Positions 51,601 through 62,912 of a stretch of 64,000 nucleotides of DNA are shown one piece after another; the first letter of the stretch is position 1, and each line of letters starts with the position of its first letter. A model generated the notes under the pieces. The model saw only the letters and a list, made by a program, of their open reading frames with translations. It was not told where the DNA came from and did not search any database. Origin of the DNA: Plecoglossus altivelis (taxonomy: Eukaryota > Chordata > Actinopteri > Osmeriformes > Plecoglossidae); NCBI GenBank assembly GCA_036571765.1, contig BROE01000001.1, positions 2,241,573 through 2,305,572 of the forward strand, written 5' to 3'. Position numbers and translations under genes: made by a program.

Positions 51601-54031
51601 ACTCTGTCTAGTATCAGTTTCAGTATTAATGAGGTTGTCAGGCGGCTGTCTAATTAGGCTGGTTCCTCACACATCTCGCTAGTCATGATACCTGGGATAC
51701 TGCAGCGATGATGCCAAGTCATGATACTCCAGCTCTAAGCACCCCAGAAGATGTGCAGCTCTTAGAAATAACCTAACCACTGAGTCATGACTGTTAGTCC
51801 AACAGTTATCAACATATACACAATACAGTATGCTGTCCATGCATGGTATCATGATGGATTTGAACACTTATGGAAGCAAGTGTTCTGGATTAAAAGCCTC
51901 TCCTGCCTTACACTTGGTAGCTCAACCTGAGGGGAGGTGGACTGTATAGATCAGCGAACACAATGAGCCTTCGGAATGTTCTTTCAAGCCTCTGCTCCGT
52001 CAAACTCTTTCCAGCAGTAAATCATTCATCCATGTCAGAGGAGTATGTCCTGTGGGTGGTCCTGAGGTCTTTGTGACAATGCTGCTACCACCCTCGCTCC
52101 CAAAGTCTTAGGGATGCCCCTGATGGGTGTCTGCCAGCTGGCATGGCCGACTTCATGCCAGAGCGCTGGCTTTGTTTGGGTGGGATGCGGGCAGGACCTG
52201 AGATCATCCTGGTCCAGAATAGCGGGTGACAACGGACTAATGCCTCAGGATTCTGTCCAGGATAATAGAGGTCATACATCACACAGAAAGTCACCAGCAA
52301 ATGACAGGTGATTTTGGGGCGCCACACTGGGAGTTGGACAGTTAGGTAGGGGGCCCAGTGGCCCCTGGAGCTGAGCACAGTGGAGGAGCTGGGATCCTGC
52401 TCTGCTGGGATCTGCAGGCAGACCAAGGCTTTGCTTGAAGCTCAGCCCCCCAAAACATGATTTATTATCTGAGGCGTCAGGAACACAAATAACCAGATCC
52501 CTTTCAACAGACGAATTAGGAATCTCATCTCAAGCCTGCTAGACAGCGTTCTGTTGTGTGATGTTTTATCATGGTAATATTAACTTGCATGAACACTTAT
52601 CTATTTAACGATTAATGATTTTATTTTTGTACAGACATGTCTTCTATCATTTTCAGAGGGCTGTAAGCATCCGTTCAAAACGTTTCCTCACATTTGGGGG
52701 GGGGGAATTCAATTATGTAATGCTCTCTTTTATTTGACGGCAAAGCAGGCTGGGGGATTCAGGGCTAAAGCCATGCATTCATCTCCAGTCAAACACAGTA
52801 GGTTCCCCTCAGTTTACTTTGTACAGCTGCCAGCTGAACTGTTGTCCAACAGCACCAACTATCTCGGGGATTCAGACAGATAGCTGGTGGAGGGGAGTGA
52901 GTGTGGCGAACATGAGCTCATCATTGTGAATCCCTCCCTCTCATCCCAGCTAAGACACGACCAGTCCTCCCTGCGCCATGTTATGTAACATCCAGCTGTT
53001 AGTTATCTCACAGATCTACTGAACCCTGCTGTGTTTGTTGATGCGGCCTCCCTTTCAGCCTGACTGATGATGTAAGGGTGTGTCTGACAAGGTTGGAGAT
53101 GGGGGCTACATGAGGCGATGACAATGAATGGAAATCTGTATATTTAGTACCTGTGTGTGTATGTGTGCGTGCACTTGTTTCCCCTGTAGGTGAGGAGCAT
53201 TATAACTGCATCTCAGCGCTTCATAAGTCCCTGAGGGGCTCCCATGAGAGTGCATCTCTGTACTGGCTGGGCCGCATGCTGGAAGGCGGCGAGGACCCTC
53301 TGTATGTGGCGCGCAGACTGGTCCGCTTCGCCAGCGAGGACGTGGGTGCGTGACTCTTCCCTCATTCCACAGCAGTCATCAACTGGGATTATTAACCAGT
53401 GGAACTTGGAATGGCCAGTACTGTGAGGAGAGGGTGTTACATGTTACATGTTTTGGTCATTTGTCTCCCACCCTTGCTGGTCATGTTCATCGTCTTTATT
53501 TCACACAAATAATGCCAGCGAACATGAGGGTGTCTGTGTTTCTGCAGTCCTGGGGGAGGTTCTGACAGTGTCTCCTCTTCCTTAGGCCTTGCTGATCCTT
53601 CTGCTCTGCCTCAGGCTGTTGCTGCCTTCCAGGCCTGCCACTTCATAGGGATGCCAGAGTGCGAGGTGTGTGTGTGTATTCTTTTTCTTGATCATTCAAG
53701 CTCTACAAGTTTTCCTTGAATCCTTTTCTGATCTTCCCCACCCCTACAGGTTATTCTGGCTCAGTGTGCTGTGTATCTGGCCAGAGCCCCCAAGTCCGTG
53801 GAGGTGTACAAGGCCTATAACAATGTAAAGGCGTGTCTGAGGAACCACAGAGGCCCCCTGCCCTCCGTGCCCCTGCACCTCCGCAACGCCCCCACCCGGC
53901 TGATGAAAGACCTGGGCTATGCTAAGGACTACAAGTACAACCCGGCTTTCAGCGCGCCGGTGGAGCAGGACTACCTACCCCAGGAGCTCCAGGGGACCGA
54001 CTTCTTCACCTGGACACCAGCTGACCTCTGA
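45059..54031 (+). CDS. wrnip1: WRN helicase-interacting protein 1, whole gene
   Basis: AAA+ ATPase of the RarA/MgsA family acting at stalled replication forks. It binds ubiquitin and interacts with WRN and polymerase delta in known relatives. Coding exons: 45059-45695, 46501-46695, 47607-47860, 50878-51077, 53190-53345, 53586-53665, 53750-54031. All junctions from exon 1 to exon 7 have GT-AG and matching phase. Motifs: N-terminal UBZ4 finger (CPVC then HLDRC), Walker A GPPGCGK|TT split between exons 1 and 2, Walker B LFIDEIHRF, sensor GATTENPSF and LLSRC in exon 3, DGDARAGLNGLQ in exon 4, and the conserved C-terminal domain (EEHYNCISALHKS, ASLYWLGRMLEGGEDPLYVA, FIGMPECE, NAPTRLMKDLGY). Exon 1 contains a one-base frame break. 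The product is about 574 or 600 residues depending on how that is resolved, against 665 in human. Confidence 0.95.
45696..46500. other. wrnip1 intron 1
   Basis: Begins GTACAT and ends with a pyrimidine tract, TTTTCTCCCCTCCACTTCAG. Unique sequence with no other feature recognised. Confidence 0.85.
46696..47606. other. wrnip1 intron 2
   Basis: Begins GTTTGT and ends in a strong CT tract plus TGTGTGCAG. Unique sequence, nothing else recognised. Confidence 0.85.
47861..50877. other. wrnip1 intron 3, with minisatellite
   Basis: A 3 kb intron beginning GTAAGT and ending CTTACCAG. It contains the minisatellite at about 49.96-50.29 kb and otherwise unique, AT-rich sequence. Confidence 0.85.
49965..50290. 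repeat. Two-length minisatellite in wrnip1 intron 3
   Basis: Tandem units of CAGATGAGGACAGGCCACA (19 bases) interleaved with a shortened form, CAGATGGGCCACA (13 bases). Variants change ACA to AGA at the unit end. Every unit contains GGCCA or a near copy. The mix of lengths gives long mirrored open frames on the minus strand (CPHLSGLS-like peptides) that are not a gene. Confidence 0.9.
51078..53189. other. wrnip1 intron 4
   Basis: Begins GTGGGC and ends TTTCCCCTGTAG. Unique sequence, with a G run near 52699-52707. Nothing else was recognised. Confidence 0.85.
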
Positions 54032-54221
54032 CCCTGGGCATGCGCCGGTGGAGGTTTATATACCAACCTGTACACATGTCAAATGGTTTGATGTTCTACA
54101 GACTCTAGAATCACTACATGATTAAGATTTCATGTTACGATCTTGTATCCTCACCCTTTGCTGAACTAAATGTGAATTCTGGTATTAATAAGGAGTATCA
54201 GTTCATTTGTGCTGTAAGCCA

Positions 54222-54227
54222 TTTAAT
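54222..54227 (-). terminator. Possible ATTAAA polyadenylation signal for the elastase gene
   Basis: The plus-strand TTTAAT reads ATTAAA on the minus strand, about 225 bases beyond the candidate elastase stop. If used, the transcript would overlap the wrnip1 3' UTR in antisense. Weak by itself. Confidence 0.25.
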
Positions 54228-54313
54228 TGCATGTTGATTCTTTCTGAATGGGAGTTTTCAGTTCTGAGCCATTGTCTACAGAGTGAGGAAGAACAGATAT
54301 TTTCATTGTTAAT

Positions 54314-54319
54314 AATAAA
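54314..54319 (+). terminator. wrnip1 polyadenylation signal
   Basis: AATAAA located 283 bases after the wrnip1 stop codon. It is the first canonical hexamer downstream, so a 3' UTR of about 0.3 kb is expected. Confidence 0.7.
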
Positions 54320-54449
54320 CATTTACATTGTATATCAAACTAATTGCCCTGGCCATTTGATCTTTTGTTCCGAACAGTTGTTGCGCAATGAGCCCCATTC
54401 ATCCACCTGGTGACACTAACACCTCCAATGTGAGCTGATGTTTGGGGCG

Positions 54450-57042
54450 TCATGTTATCCAGGCCCCCCTCACCTTACTGATCCAGGGGATGTAGGAGGA
54501 CACTCGGGTAAACACTGTGGGCTTCTGGGGGGTGTTACAGCCACCTCCGTGCACAAAGCTGGTGACTCCCTGGACATACCACCTCCCATCTCGGCCCTTG
54601 CAGCTTAGGGGCCCTCCAGAGTCCCCCTGCAGACACAGCAGACATGGAAAGAAGATAAGCTACTGATAAGCACTGATACAAATCCCATGGTAGATATTCC
54701 ATGGATACCAGGCGTTGATGTTGAGGCATCACAGTGGGAGAGGGGGAAGGGAGGGGGGGTGGTACTTACATGGCAGGCAGACTTGCTCTCTCCTCCAGCA
54801 CACACCATCCAGGTCTTCACAGAGCTGCCCCACCAGTCGCTACGACTACAGACGTCATGCTCCACCACAGGAAGTAAGGCCTGCTGGAGCGTGGATGCCC
54901 TGGGCCCTCCAGCTGATGCACAGAGAAGTGGGAGTTTGGTTATTATTTCTAGTAAAGACAAAAAATCATTTTCGATTCACTCGTTTGGCCGGAACTTGGC
55001 TTCATACAACTGGAGAAAATAATCTGACATAATGTCACTCTACACCTACCCCCCTTTGCCCCTCTGTTCCATGTTGATGCTGCTAAAAAGACAGGGGCTT
55101 ACCATCAACCCTGTTAACTATGATCAACTAACAGTCAAATAACTACGGTCTGTATTTGTATCTACCACTGGACAAACTCACATTTATTTGACTCTACATA
55201 TTCACAGTATGTGGATGTTATGTGGGTCCTTCTCAATACATGTATGTATACCCTCTGACAACCAAAAGTGTAGACAATTGAAACAAGGCATAATTATACT
55301 GGAAGTGAAAGATGTCCAATGGCATGTCCATTGTGTTGTGTGGTGTCAGTGTGCTAGTGGTGTTTCTGCTGGTGGGAGGTGGGTCTCACAGGACAGGCGG
55401 CCCCATCCTGTGACGTAGCAGGGCTGGTTTGGGGCAAGTACGGCATCGCTTTTCGGAAGACAAGCCACCTGGACTCTGTCGTTTATAGTAGCACTCCTCT
55501 CCAATTTAAGCAGGGCTATGTCATTTCTACATTCACAGATTCATCACAAAAGCACAAGCAACACTTGTTAGTGACAGAACAATGAGTTGTCATGTCATAA
55601 TTCTTACAGGTTAGTTTTGTTGCGTGGCCTTCTGCTACCAACCCTGTTATTGACACAGTCACTATCTACTAAAGGGTTTCCAGTTGGATACCTTACGTCT
55701 GGACATAGTGATATTAACTCTTCCTGGAATGTATAATGACAACATGAAGTCAAGGAGGTGTACTTACCCACAGGACACACAGTTATCATTCCAGTCAGGA
55801 TGGAGGATCATCTTATCCACCATGATAGACTGCTCAAAGCCCTCCTCTGTGTTCATGTCATGTTCTGCTAGAACCACCCTGTAGGTGTGGAACCTGGACC
55901 CAACACACAATCACATGTAAGATGGACAAGCAGCAATACATCGGAGGTGAAGAACTATCCCAATGATTCCTCCTCTTTGATACAGTAGGCTATTCTGCTC
56001 AGTCTTATAGCACCACATGCTGGTGGCCTGAAATAAGAATCTGAATTTGTTCAACTAGAGCCAGCTTTGCAATCCAGTTCATTCTCTCGTAGTTTCAAGG
56101 GTCATTATAGAAATAAAGCAGATATTATGCTTCACTCATTCACTCGTAACTTCATGTAATGGACCAGAAGGAATATTAGGATCTACTGTCTAGAATGTAC
56201 TGTGGTGACCCAGACATCTCCCTAACTGACAGGCTGCGCTCACGTGATGCAATGTGCCGCAGTCATGACCCAGTTAGGAGCGATGAGGGTTCCTCCACAG
56301 GTTGGGAAGAAAGACTCCAGAGAAACCTGATTACAAGACGCAAATCAAGTCAGGATCCAGTAAACAGCACATGGGGTTGTAGTCAGTTACCACGGCAGTG
56401 ACCCACTCTGAATAAATACATCATTCAGGATGCCATCATTTTAATCTCAAATTGTTTTGCTGATTTGATTTGGAACATCAAAATGTGTTTATGTAACTAA
56501 AATCTTTTTAAAAAGCTAAACCAAAACCGATGTTGAACTCAAACATAATCTTTGAAACAGTTCCTGTTTTGAGTTCTTGAGCATGACATGACAATATGTG
56601 TGTTATTTGTTGGAATGACTGTGTGTGTTCGCTGGAGTTGAGCCCTCTGGCATGACAGGAATACAAAAACAACCATTTCAGGTCTGTAGATCAATAATGA
56701 CTCATTCATGACTTACTGACCACGACTGCGTACTCTATCAAGTCACAAACAAGTTTCCTTCACTTCAATGCTGATGCTAACTCAGGCTATCCTGCGTGGA
56801 CAACTATACGTGTTTGTCCTTACCTGCCATGGCCAGCTGAATGGTCGGGCCTCCTCACCCTCCACCACTCGGCTCGTGACAGGCTGAAAGACAGGGTTGC
56901 CACATCCAGACACTAAAGCACAGAGATACTTGTCAATCCATCAAAGCAGGGTTTTTTTTTTGCTGGGCTGTGAAATGTACAGAGCACTGGAAGTTATCTT
57001 ACCCACTGTGACTCCTAGTAAGAAAACAATGGCGTGTTTCAT
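54450..57042 (-). CDS. ela3l: Pancreatic elastase of the CELA3 type, secreted S1 serine protease
   Basis: Digestive endopeptidase zymogen. Exons in order: 57042-57003, 56912-56824, 56326-56244, 55893-55768, 55526-55390, 54912-54770, 54626-54474 (possibly read on to TGA at 54452-54450). All phases agree. The start MKHAIVFLLGVTV gives a short signal peptide. A propeptide Cys (SGCGNP) and activation site SR|VVEG follow. The catalytic triad is intact: His in TAAHC, Asp in NDIALLKL, Ser in GDSGGP. Ser at pocket position 189 (SKSACHGDSGGP) excludes trypsin. CVSCGNDIALLKL and VTSFV (Val at 216), with KPTVFTRVS, are hallmarks of CELA3 as opposed to CELA2 or CTRC. The loop between VSL and TCGG is about five residues shorter than in mammalian CELA3. 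Length is about 264 residues against 270. The symbol follows zebrafish usage and orthology is not proven. Confidence 0.88.
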
Positions 57043-57600
57043 GGCGTATACCCAAACTTATACAATCTTTATGTGTGCTGTCTTGGCTCTTCTCCTTTAA
57101 ATAGCCAGACGCCCTGGGATTAATATTTTCTGTACCAGGTGCTGTATCATAGTTTATCAGTACAGTACACAGTGTGCTACACATGTAAGTCAAGGTCTCC
57201 CTAACTCGTTTCATTTACTTTGACATATTTCTTATGAGCACTCTCTAAATGGGAGTGCAGCTCATAACACAGTCCTCATCGTCATGTTTCCAGATGCTGA
57301 ACCCGGGGAAACACAATCAGATACACAATAATTACACAGCAACCTTGACCGCAGCTTTTCTCATTGCACATTTCAAGCATCAGCCGACTGCCAGATCTGC
57401 CCCTCAAAAACCTTTTGTCACTTACAATTTGACATTCAGTAAGAAATTCAAAGCTATACATGTGGCCAGGAGGGGTGAAACCAATTATTTATGAACCCTC
57501 ATGCTCTCCTCGTTGTCTGTATTGCTTGCGCTGTCTCTGGAACATTATGACTCACCATGTTGCCTATTACGCCACCCTTGTGCTGTCTTGAGGGAAATGT
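57043..57600. other. Region upstream of the elastase gene
   Basis: Holds the elastase promoter by position. An AAATAG-rich stretch at 57085-57105 (CTCCTTTAAATAGCC) lies about 60 bases before the start codon. TTTAAATA read on either strand could serve as a TATA-like element. No other gene was recognised. Confidence 0.4.
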
Positions 57601-58090
57601 TCCATCCATCCATCCATTTAATTCCGCTTATCCGGCACCAGGTCGCGGGGGCAGCAGTCTGAGCAAGGAGGCCCAGACTTCCTTCTCCACACACATTTCC
57701 TCCAGCTCCTCCGGGGGGATCCCAAGGCATTCCCAGGCCAGCCAAGAGACATAGTCCTTCCAGCATGTCCTGGGTCTCCCCCAGGGCCGCCTCCTGGTGG
57801 GACATGCCCGGAACATCTCCCAAGGAAAGGCGTCCAGGAGGCATTTGAAACAGATGCCCGAACCACCTTGGCTGGCTCCTCTCAACGTGGAGGAGCAGCG
57901 GCATTACTCTGAGCTCTTCCCGTGTGACCGAGCTCCTCACCAACTCTAAGGGAGCGGCTGGCCATCTTGCGGATGAAACTAATTTCGACCGCTTGTATCC
58001 ACGATCTTGTCCTTTCGGTCATTACCCTAAGCTCATGACCATAGGTGATAGTAGGAACGTAGATTGACCGGTAAATCGAGAGCTTTGCCT
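57601..58090 (-). mobile_element. 5'-truncated LINE 3' end with TGGA tail
   Basis: Minus-strand fragments read as the C-terminal end of a fish non-LTR retrotransposon ORF2: YRSIYVPTITYGHELRVMTE, then ERSQPRWFGHLFQMPPGRL, then RTCWKDYVSWLAWECLG. The pieces lie in different frames and contain stops, so it is dead. It ends in TGGATGGATGGA (plus strand CCATCCATCCAT at 57602-57615), the tail typical of this group. The clade was not assigned. Confidence 0.8.
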
Positions 58091-59220
58091 TGCTGTTATT
58101 ATTATATCATGAAAAGTTGTTTCAATGTGGCTGTCTGACCCAAAGATAGCATGGGGGACAAGTCTTAGTGATGATCTAGTGGTTAGCGTTCATCACTGTG
58201 GCTCGATTCCTTGTCAGAGATATTGAGGACCACAACCTTTAGGAGATTTTCTCAGGGGTTAATAAACCGTTGTCTTCTACATTTGACTTTTTCCACATAC
58301 AACATATATACTCAACACAGTAGGGACTGGTGACTCTTAAACCTATCCAATTACACATCGGAAAACAACACAATACAGCACGCACACAGCATTAGGCCTA
58401 CATGAAATGATGTCGGCCAGCACTTACAGAAATGCTTACTGTAATTGCGTACAACAACGTTGCGTTGGTACATTTATCCTACAGATTGACTGGTCATTCT
58501 GTACAACACTGTAATACATAGGCTTGTCCAGGACTGAAAAAATGTGGCTGCGGGGACCAGAAGAAAATCAGTTAGCAAAAGTTTTTTTTAATGTCCCAGC
58601 AGATCTGGTTGCTGCTCTGCCACACTGTCTCTGCACCCACACAGACTATCTGTAAAAACAGCTCTGAAATAATTTGTATCCCCTCGGTAACTTTTGTCAG
58701 AACTATCATACTATCTCAGGTTTATAGTGACCCAAAGAAAATAGAAAAGAACACACATGATGTCAGGACAGACCCTTTGTATGTGGCGGGGGGGGGGGGA
58801 GTTCACTTCATATCAGGTAAAAAAAATGGCTTGATTCGTTTTCCTAAAAGCCTTGAGTCAGTTTGACCTGTTTAGAGTGAAGTAAGGACAGCAATGTAAG
58901 GTTTGGCACCGAATGAAACATGATAGAATAGTCCCAGGTGATGAGAAACCACTCACCCGGACGTGACGTACAAAATAAAGCAACTGCATGGAAAACGCTT
59001 ATTAGGAGCGGAAAAGCAGTTTAACGCCGTAAAACACTGAAAGTCTACAAAACTGATTCTGAAGGCAAACTCTAATCATTAGCATTTGGATAGGATGAAA
59101 TACTGGTATCACTGAATTTCAAGGCCCAAACCCTTTTCTCATGTATAAATCACAATGTTAAACATGCTAGAATAGTTCTAGCAGATGAGAAATCATTCAT
59201 TCAGAAGTGACACACATAGC
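58091..59220. repeat. Unclassified repeat-like region with internal duplication
   Basis: Two imperfect copies of a block of about 49 bases, starting CATGATAGAATAG at 58919 and CATGCTAGAATAG at 59163, each ending near AGTGAC or ACGTGAC. Other words recur at 62.3-62.9 kb (GAGTCAGTTTGACCTGTTT). A C/G-rich run GGCGGGGGGGGGG lies near 58785. No coding frame. Confidence 0.5.
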
Positions 59221-59221
59221 A

Positions 59222-59300
59222 AAGCATCCATCCATCCATTTTCCGCCACTGTATCCGGGGCCGGCTTGTAGAGACATTGGTCCGAGCAGGGAGGCCTGTA
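59222..59300 (-). mobile_element. Second LINE 3' end fragment
   Basis: CATCCATCCATCCATTTTCCGCC followed on the plus strand by a GGGGCCGG...GCAGGGAGGCC stretch is the same kind of tail as at 57.6 kb. On the minus strand it reads DTVAENGWMD. Very short and dead. The adjoining 59300-59470 sequence may belong to it. Confidence 0.6.
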
Positions 59301-59639
59301 GGATAAATGTACCACAGAAGTGAAAACACAGACTCTCCTCGCCATGGATGGAGGGTTCCACCCCAAATCCAGCACCCTGTAAGACTGTAAACTAAGCTCC
59401 AGCCATCGCACCACCAACCACTCCAGGTTTGCTACCAGCTCCCAAATAGCGTTTTCAATGCATTTGCATCGTTTCATATGAATCTACTGTAACTCTGACG
59501 ATACGAACAAATTCATTTTGGTGGATTTACTTGAGAAAGGGGTTTTAGCATTGAGTGTGTTACCAGTCTATAATATCATGTTTACTTCAATGCCAAACAA
59601 TATACAAACAAGTCAAACTGTCTCAGATCAGTTTCTGCC

Positions 59640-61760
59640 CTGATCTAAATGCAATCCTTCTGGTAAACCATTCTTCATAAACAACTCACGGAGAAGGACC
59701 ATAGCAGTGGTATCAGCTTACTGGTCAGGTGTTAGAAATCCCTGTGTAAATTTGGTGTACACATCTGTAACCACCAACATATTCTCTCTGCCATCAGAGG
59801 CAGATTCCAACACACTCAAATCTACTGTAACAACTTCAACTTGTGGCTAGAAAGGGTTTCTAAGGAGCTCGTATTTTGAGCTGAGGCATTTCGGTACACT
59901 TCTCTGGCACGGCTTAACCCACTCCTCCACATCTGCATGCATCCCCACTCAGAAACCCATCTGCCTCCGTAGGTTGTGCGTGCTCTATTCCTCGATGTCC
60001 CATGTAACTATGCACACTCTCAAGGACAGCTTCTTCAAAACATGTTGGTAAAATTAGCTTTCTTCTGCTGAACAGTGGGTTTTTTTGTTGAAAGTGTTGA
60101 AAGAAACTCATCTGGAGTAACCAGGCAGAGCTGGGGTATTACCCTGAGCATCAGCAACCTCAGTATCCTGCCCAGCCACTGTGACACCAACTTGCCATAA
60201 TTGACAGCACATAACACCAGCACTGACTAAGTCTCTAATGATGTCCCTCGTGTAATACATCTGTCAAACTCCTCATCACCATTCAGGTGTGGCTCCCCTG
60301 TCTAGAGAGAGCGTCTGCTGCTGTGTTACTGCCAGAATTGGACTTTTAAGACAAAGGGAGCCACCTGAGCTAACCAGCGTTGTTCAATAGCTCCAGCTCC
60401 TAGCTTTGCTAAGTATGCTGAGTTCAGGTGGCACAGAGGTCTGTTATCTGTCATTATGGTGAAATTTGACCCCAAGAGATAACCTCTGCATTTTCTTCAG
60501 ACACAGCCCACTTGAGAGCAAGAAACCTTAGCTTCATGCTGCTTTAGTTCTTGTCGTTCTTTTCTGCACTTCTCAATCGCCGCCTAGCGTATTCTAGCCT
60601 TAGGGTTTCTTTCCTTGCAACTGGTAGATGATGGCATCTGTCTCTACAATCAATGGAAGGGAAACATCTGAATAGCAGAGTAATGGAGCACTGGTCAGTG
60701 TGTCTTTAAGTTCTTCAAAGGACTTGACATTTTTGCGTCTGCAGGATGGCCAACAGTTTTTTTGTCCTAGCAGGGTTGTTTTCTCTAATACACACATTGA
60801 ATACATCATGCAAGAGACCTGTCTGCTGGGAGAGGCCCTGCAGAAACCTCCTATGAATAGCTACAGAATCTTTAAAATGACCTCAAGTCTTTTACTGTGC
60901 TGGGAACTGGCCATTGTTTTACTGCAGCTACTGACTGTCTGTATCTGTGCCCTGTCCTCAGCTGTGATTTAGAGGTCAGGAAAGCATACACTGGACTGCA
61001 GAAAATTCCATTCTTCCATCCTGACCTTTATCCCCAGTCCCCTGAGTCCCTGCAACACAGTCAGCTGATCCGCAAAAGTCAGCGAGTAGACTAAACCATC
61101 ATCCAAGTGCACCAGCGTGATTTGAGTCAGTCCTGTTTGCCTAGCTACTGTACTTAGCCTAAAGGGAACTGTAAAGGTTGTCTTGTGTCTTGTGTTTTAC
61201 ATGTACCGATGGTAGCTGCTGGTAAGGTTAATAGTCAAGAAAAACAGTACACTATGCATGGCATCGAAACTCTTGTCTATGTGGTTCAAAGGATAACTGC
61301 CACCTTGGGTTCTTGAATTTAGTTGCCTGCAATCTGCAACAGAGCCTCAGACTGTTGCCTGCCCTGCTCACAAGTACAATGGGCAATCGACTCCACCACA
61401 GTAGGAACCACAACAAGGTCATGGGGACGGGGTGTTTTTGAAAACTCTGGTAGCATCGAGGTGTAACCAGCAGAGAGTGCCATAAGCCCTTTGGTATGCA
61501 CGGTGACAACTGAAGCAGCTGGCACATGCACTGTAGTTTCACAGAGTTTCACCATCCCCAAGTTCTTGCATCTCTTAACAACATTCATCCCAATGAGCAG
61601 CAGGATAGGGTCTTCTGTGTATTTTTTCTCCTCGTTTTCCCTCTGAAACTAGGTCTTGGCCATCTGACCCCGTTGGATCATTGTTGAGATCGCCGACTAC
61701 CAAAACCCACACTTGGCTACAATGAACCCCATATATAATATAGGAGTTCAACCTCAAAAT
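59640..61760 (-). mobile_element. Degenerate Ty3/Gypsy retrotransposon pol remnant
   Basis: Scattered minus-strand fragments appear in pol order. A protease-like or linker part lies at about 61.76-61.25 kb (MNVVKRC). Reverse transcriptase lies near 61.13-61.04 kb (HLDDGLVYSLTF, matching the YLDD box position). Next is the RT/RNase H junction at 60.81-60.60 kb (SFEELKDTLTSAPLL, VETDA). RNase H follows near 60.47-60.30 kb (ITDNRPL, GAIEQRWLAQ), then an integrase zinc-finger-like part near 60.1-60.0 kb (HSYMGHRGIEH). An integrase core lies at 59.84-59.64 kb (VTVDLS, LVVTDVYTKF). Many stops and frameshifts occur, and no long terminal repeats were recognised. It is an old inactive copy, truncated on the integrase side. 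Confidence 0.8.
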
Positions 61761-62912
61761 TGCTAAAAGTTAAGTAGACCCAATCCCTCCGACAACCTGT
61801 CTGTTGTCACCTGGAACTTTGAGGCGACACCTGGTCACCTGAGGCAACTGACCCTCGAAGCACACCAATAATGTAATGTCCATGTATTGTAGTCTAAACC
61901 CCACACAACATCAGACAGTGCAGAATTACCATAATATTTTATGTCAACAATCATCAAAATAGTTTTTACCTTTAACACACCTAAAAAACTGTCAAATAAA
62001 TCAAAACAATAAACAATTACCTTAATTAACAATAAAGCTACTATTCTAAATGCATGTTCAATTACTGTCACCATAAATTTGCACTTCATGTATTTCTTCC
62101 CAGCATTCCTTGCCCCTCAGATGATACCAAAGTTCTAACAGTTGTATCTGGTGGCGTTAATTAAACCCACTAGTAAGTAAATCCATTTTCTGGCTACAAA
62201 CGCATTGGCAAATGTTTTCGAATTGAAAATATGTCTCTATTCAGTACTATCATGTTTATGTCCACATATTTCATGATATAGGCTATATATGAGCCTAAAA
62301 CAGGTCAAAGTGACCCAATTGAACTCTATCTCAACCTATTCACGTAGCACTGACAACATTTTGGCTTCAGAAAAATGTATGTACTTATTAGTGCCACTAG
62401 ATGACACTGTCGGTATGATCTGTGTTGCAAAGAATGCCGAGAAGAAACTTGAGCAAAGCACACATTTATGTTGAACACGCATTTCAGAATCAGTTTTGGA
62501 GACTTTCAGCACAATTTCATTTCCAAAACCATTTGTTTTTCATGTATAAACCATCAAGATGATTATGTTATATTTCTCAGAGTTGATGGGAAACCTTTCA
62601 ACCTGACGTTTCATGTAAAACAACGCAAATGCATTCAAAACGTAGTCTCCAGAAGTTATTCTGAAGCCAAAATCTTTTTGGCAGTATGTGGATATGATGC
62701 AATACAGGTTATCTGAGTCAGTGTGACCTGTTTTAGGCTACATAATGAAATGTGTGGCACTGAAGTAACAGAACACAAAATGTCAATGCCAAAACCTTTG
62801 CCCAAGAATATGTTGCTCGTGGAAAAATGTACTTACTTATTAACACCACTAGATAGCACTGTCAGTATCATAGACACATGTCTATGGTCAGTATCGTCTG
62901 TGGTGCAAGGAA
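61761..62912. repeat. Unclassified dispersed repeat, two related halves
   Basis: A block beginning GTACTTATTAGTGCCACTAGATGACACTGTC near 62378 recurs in diverged form near 62830, each followed by a stretch with GCAAAGAATG or GCAAGGAATG. The second copy is interrupted by the SINE at 62.91-63.26 kb and resumes at about 63264 with GAGAATTCTGGGAAGAAAC. AT-rich and without coding frames. Probably a nonautonomous or long-decayed element. Confidence 0.5.
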
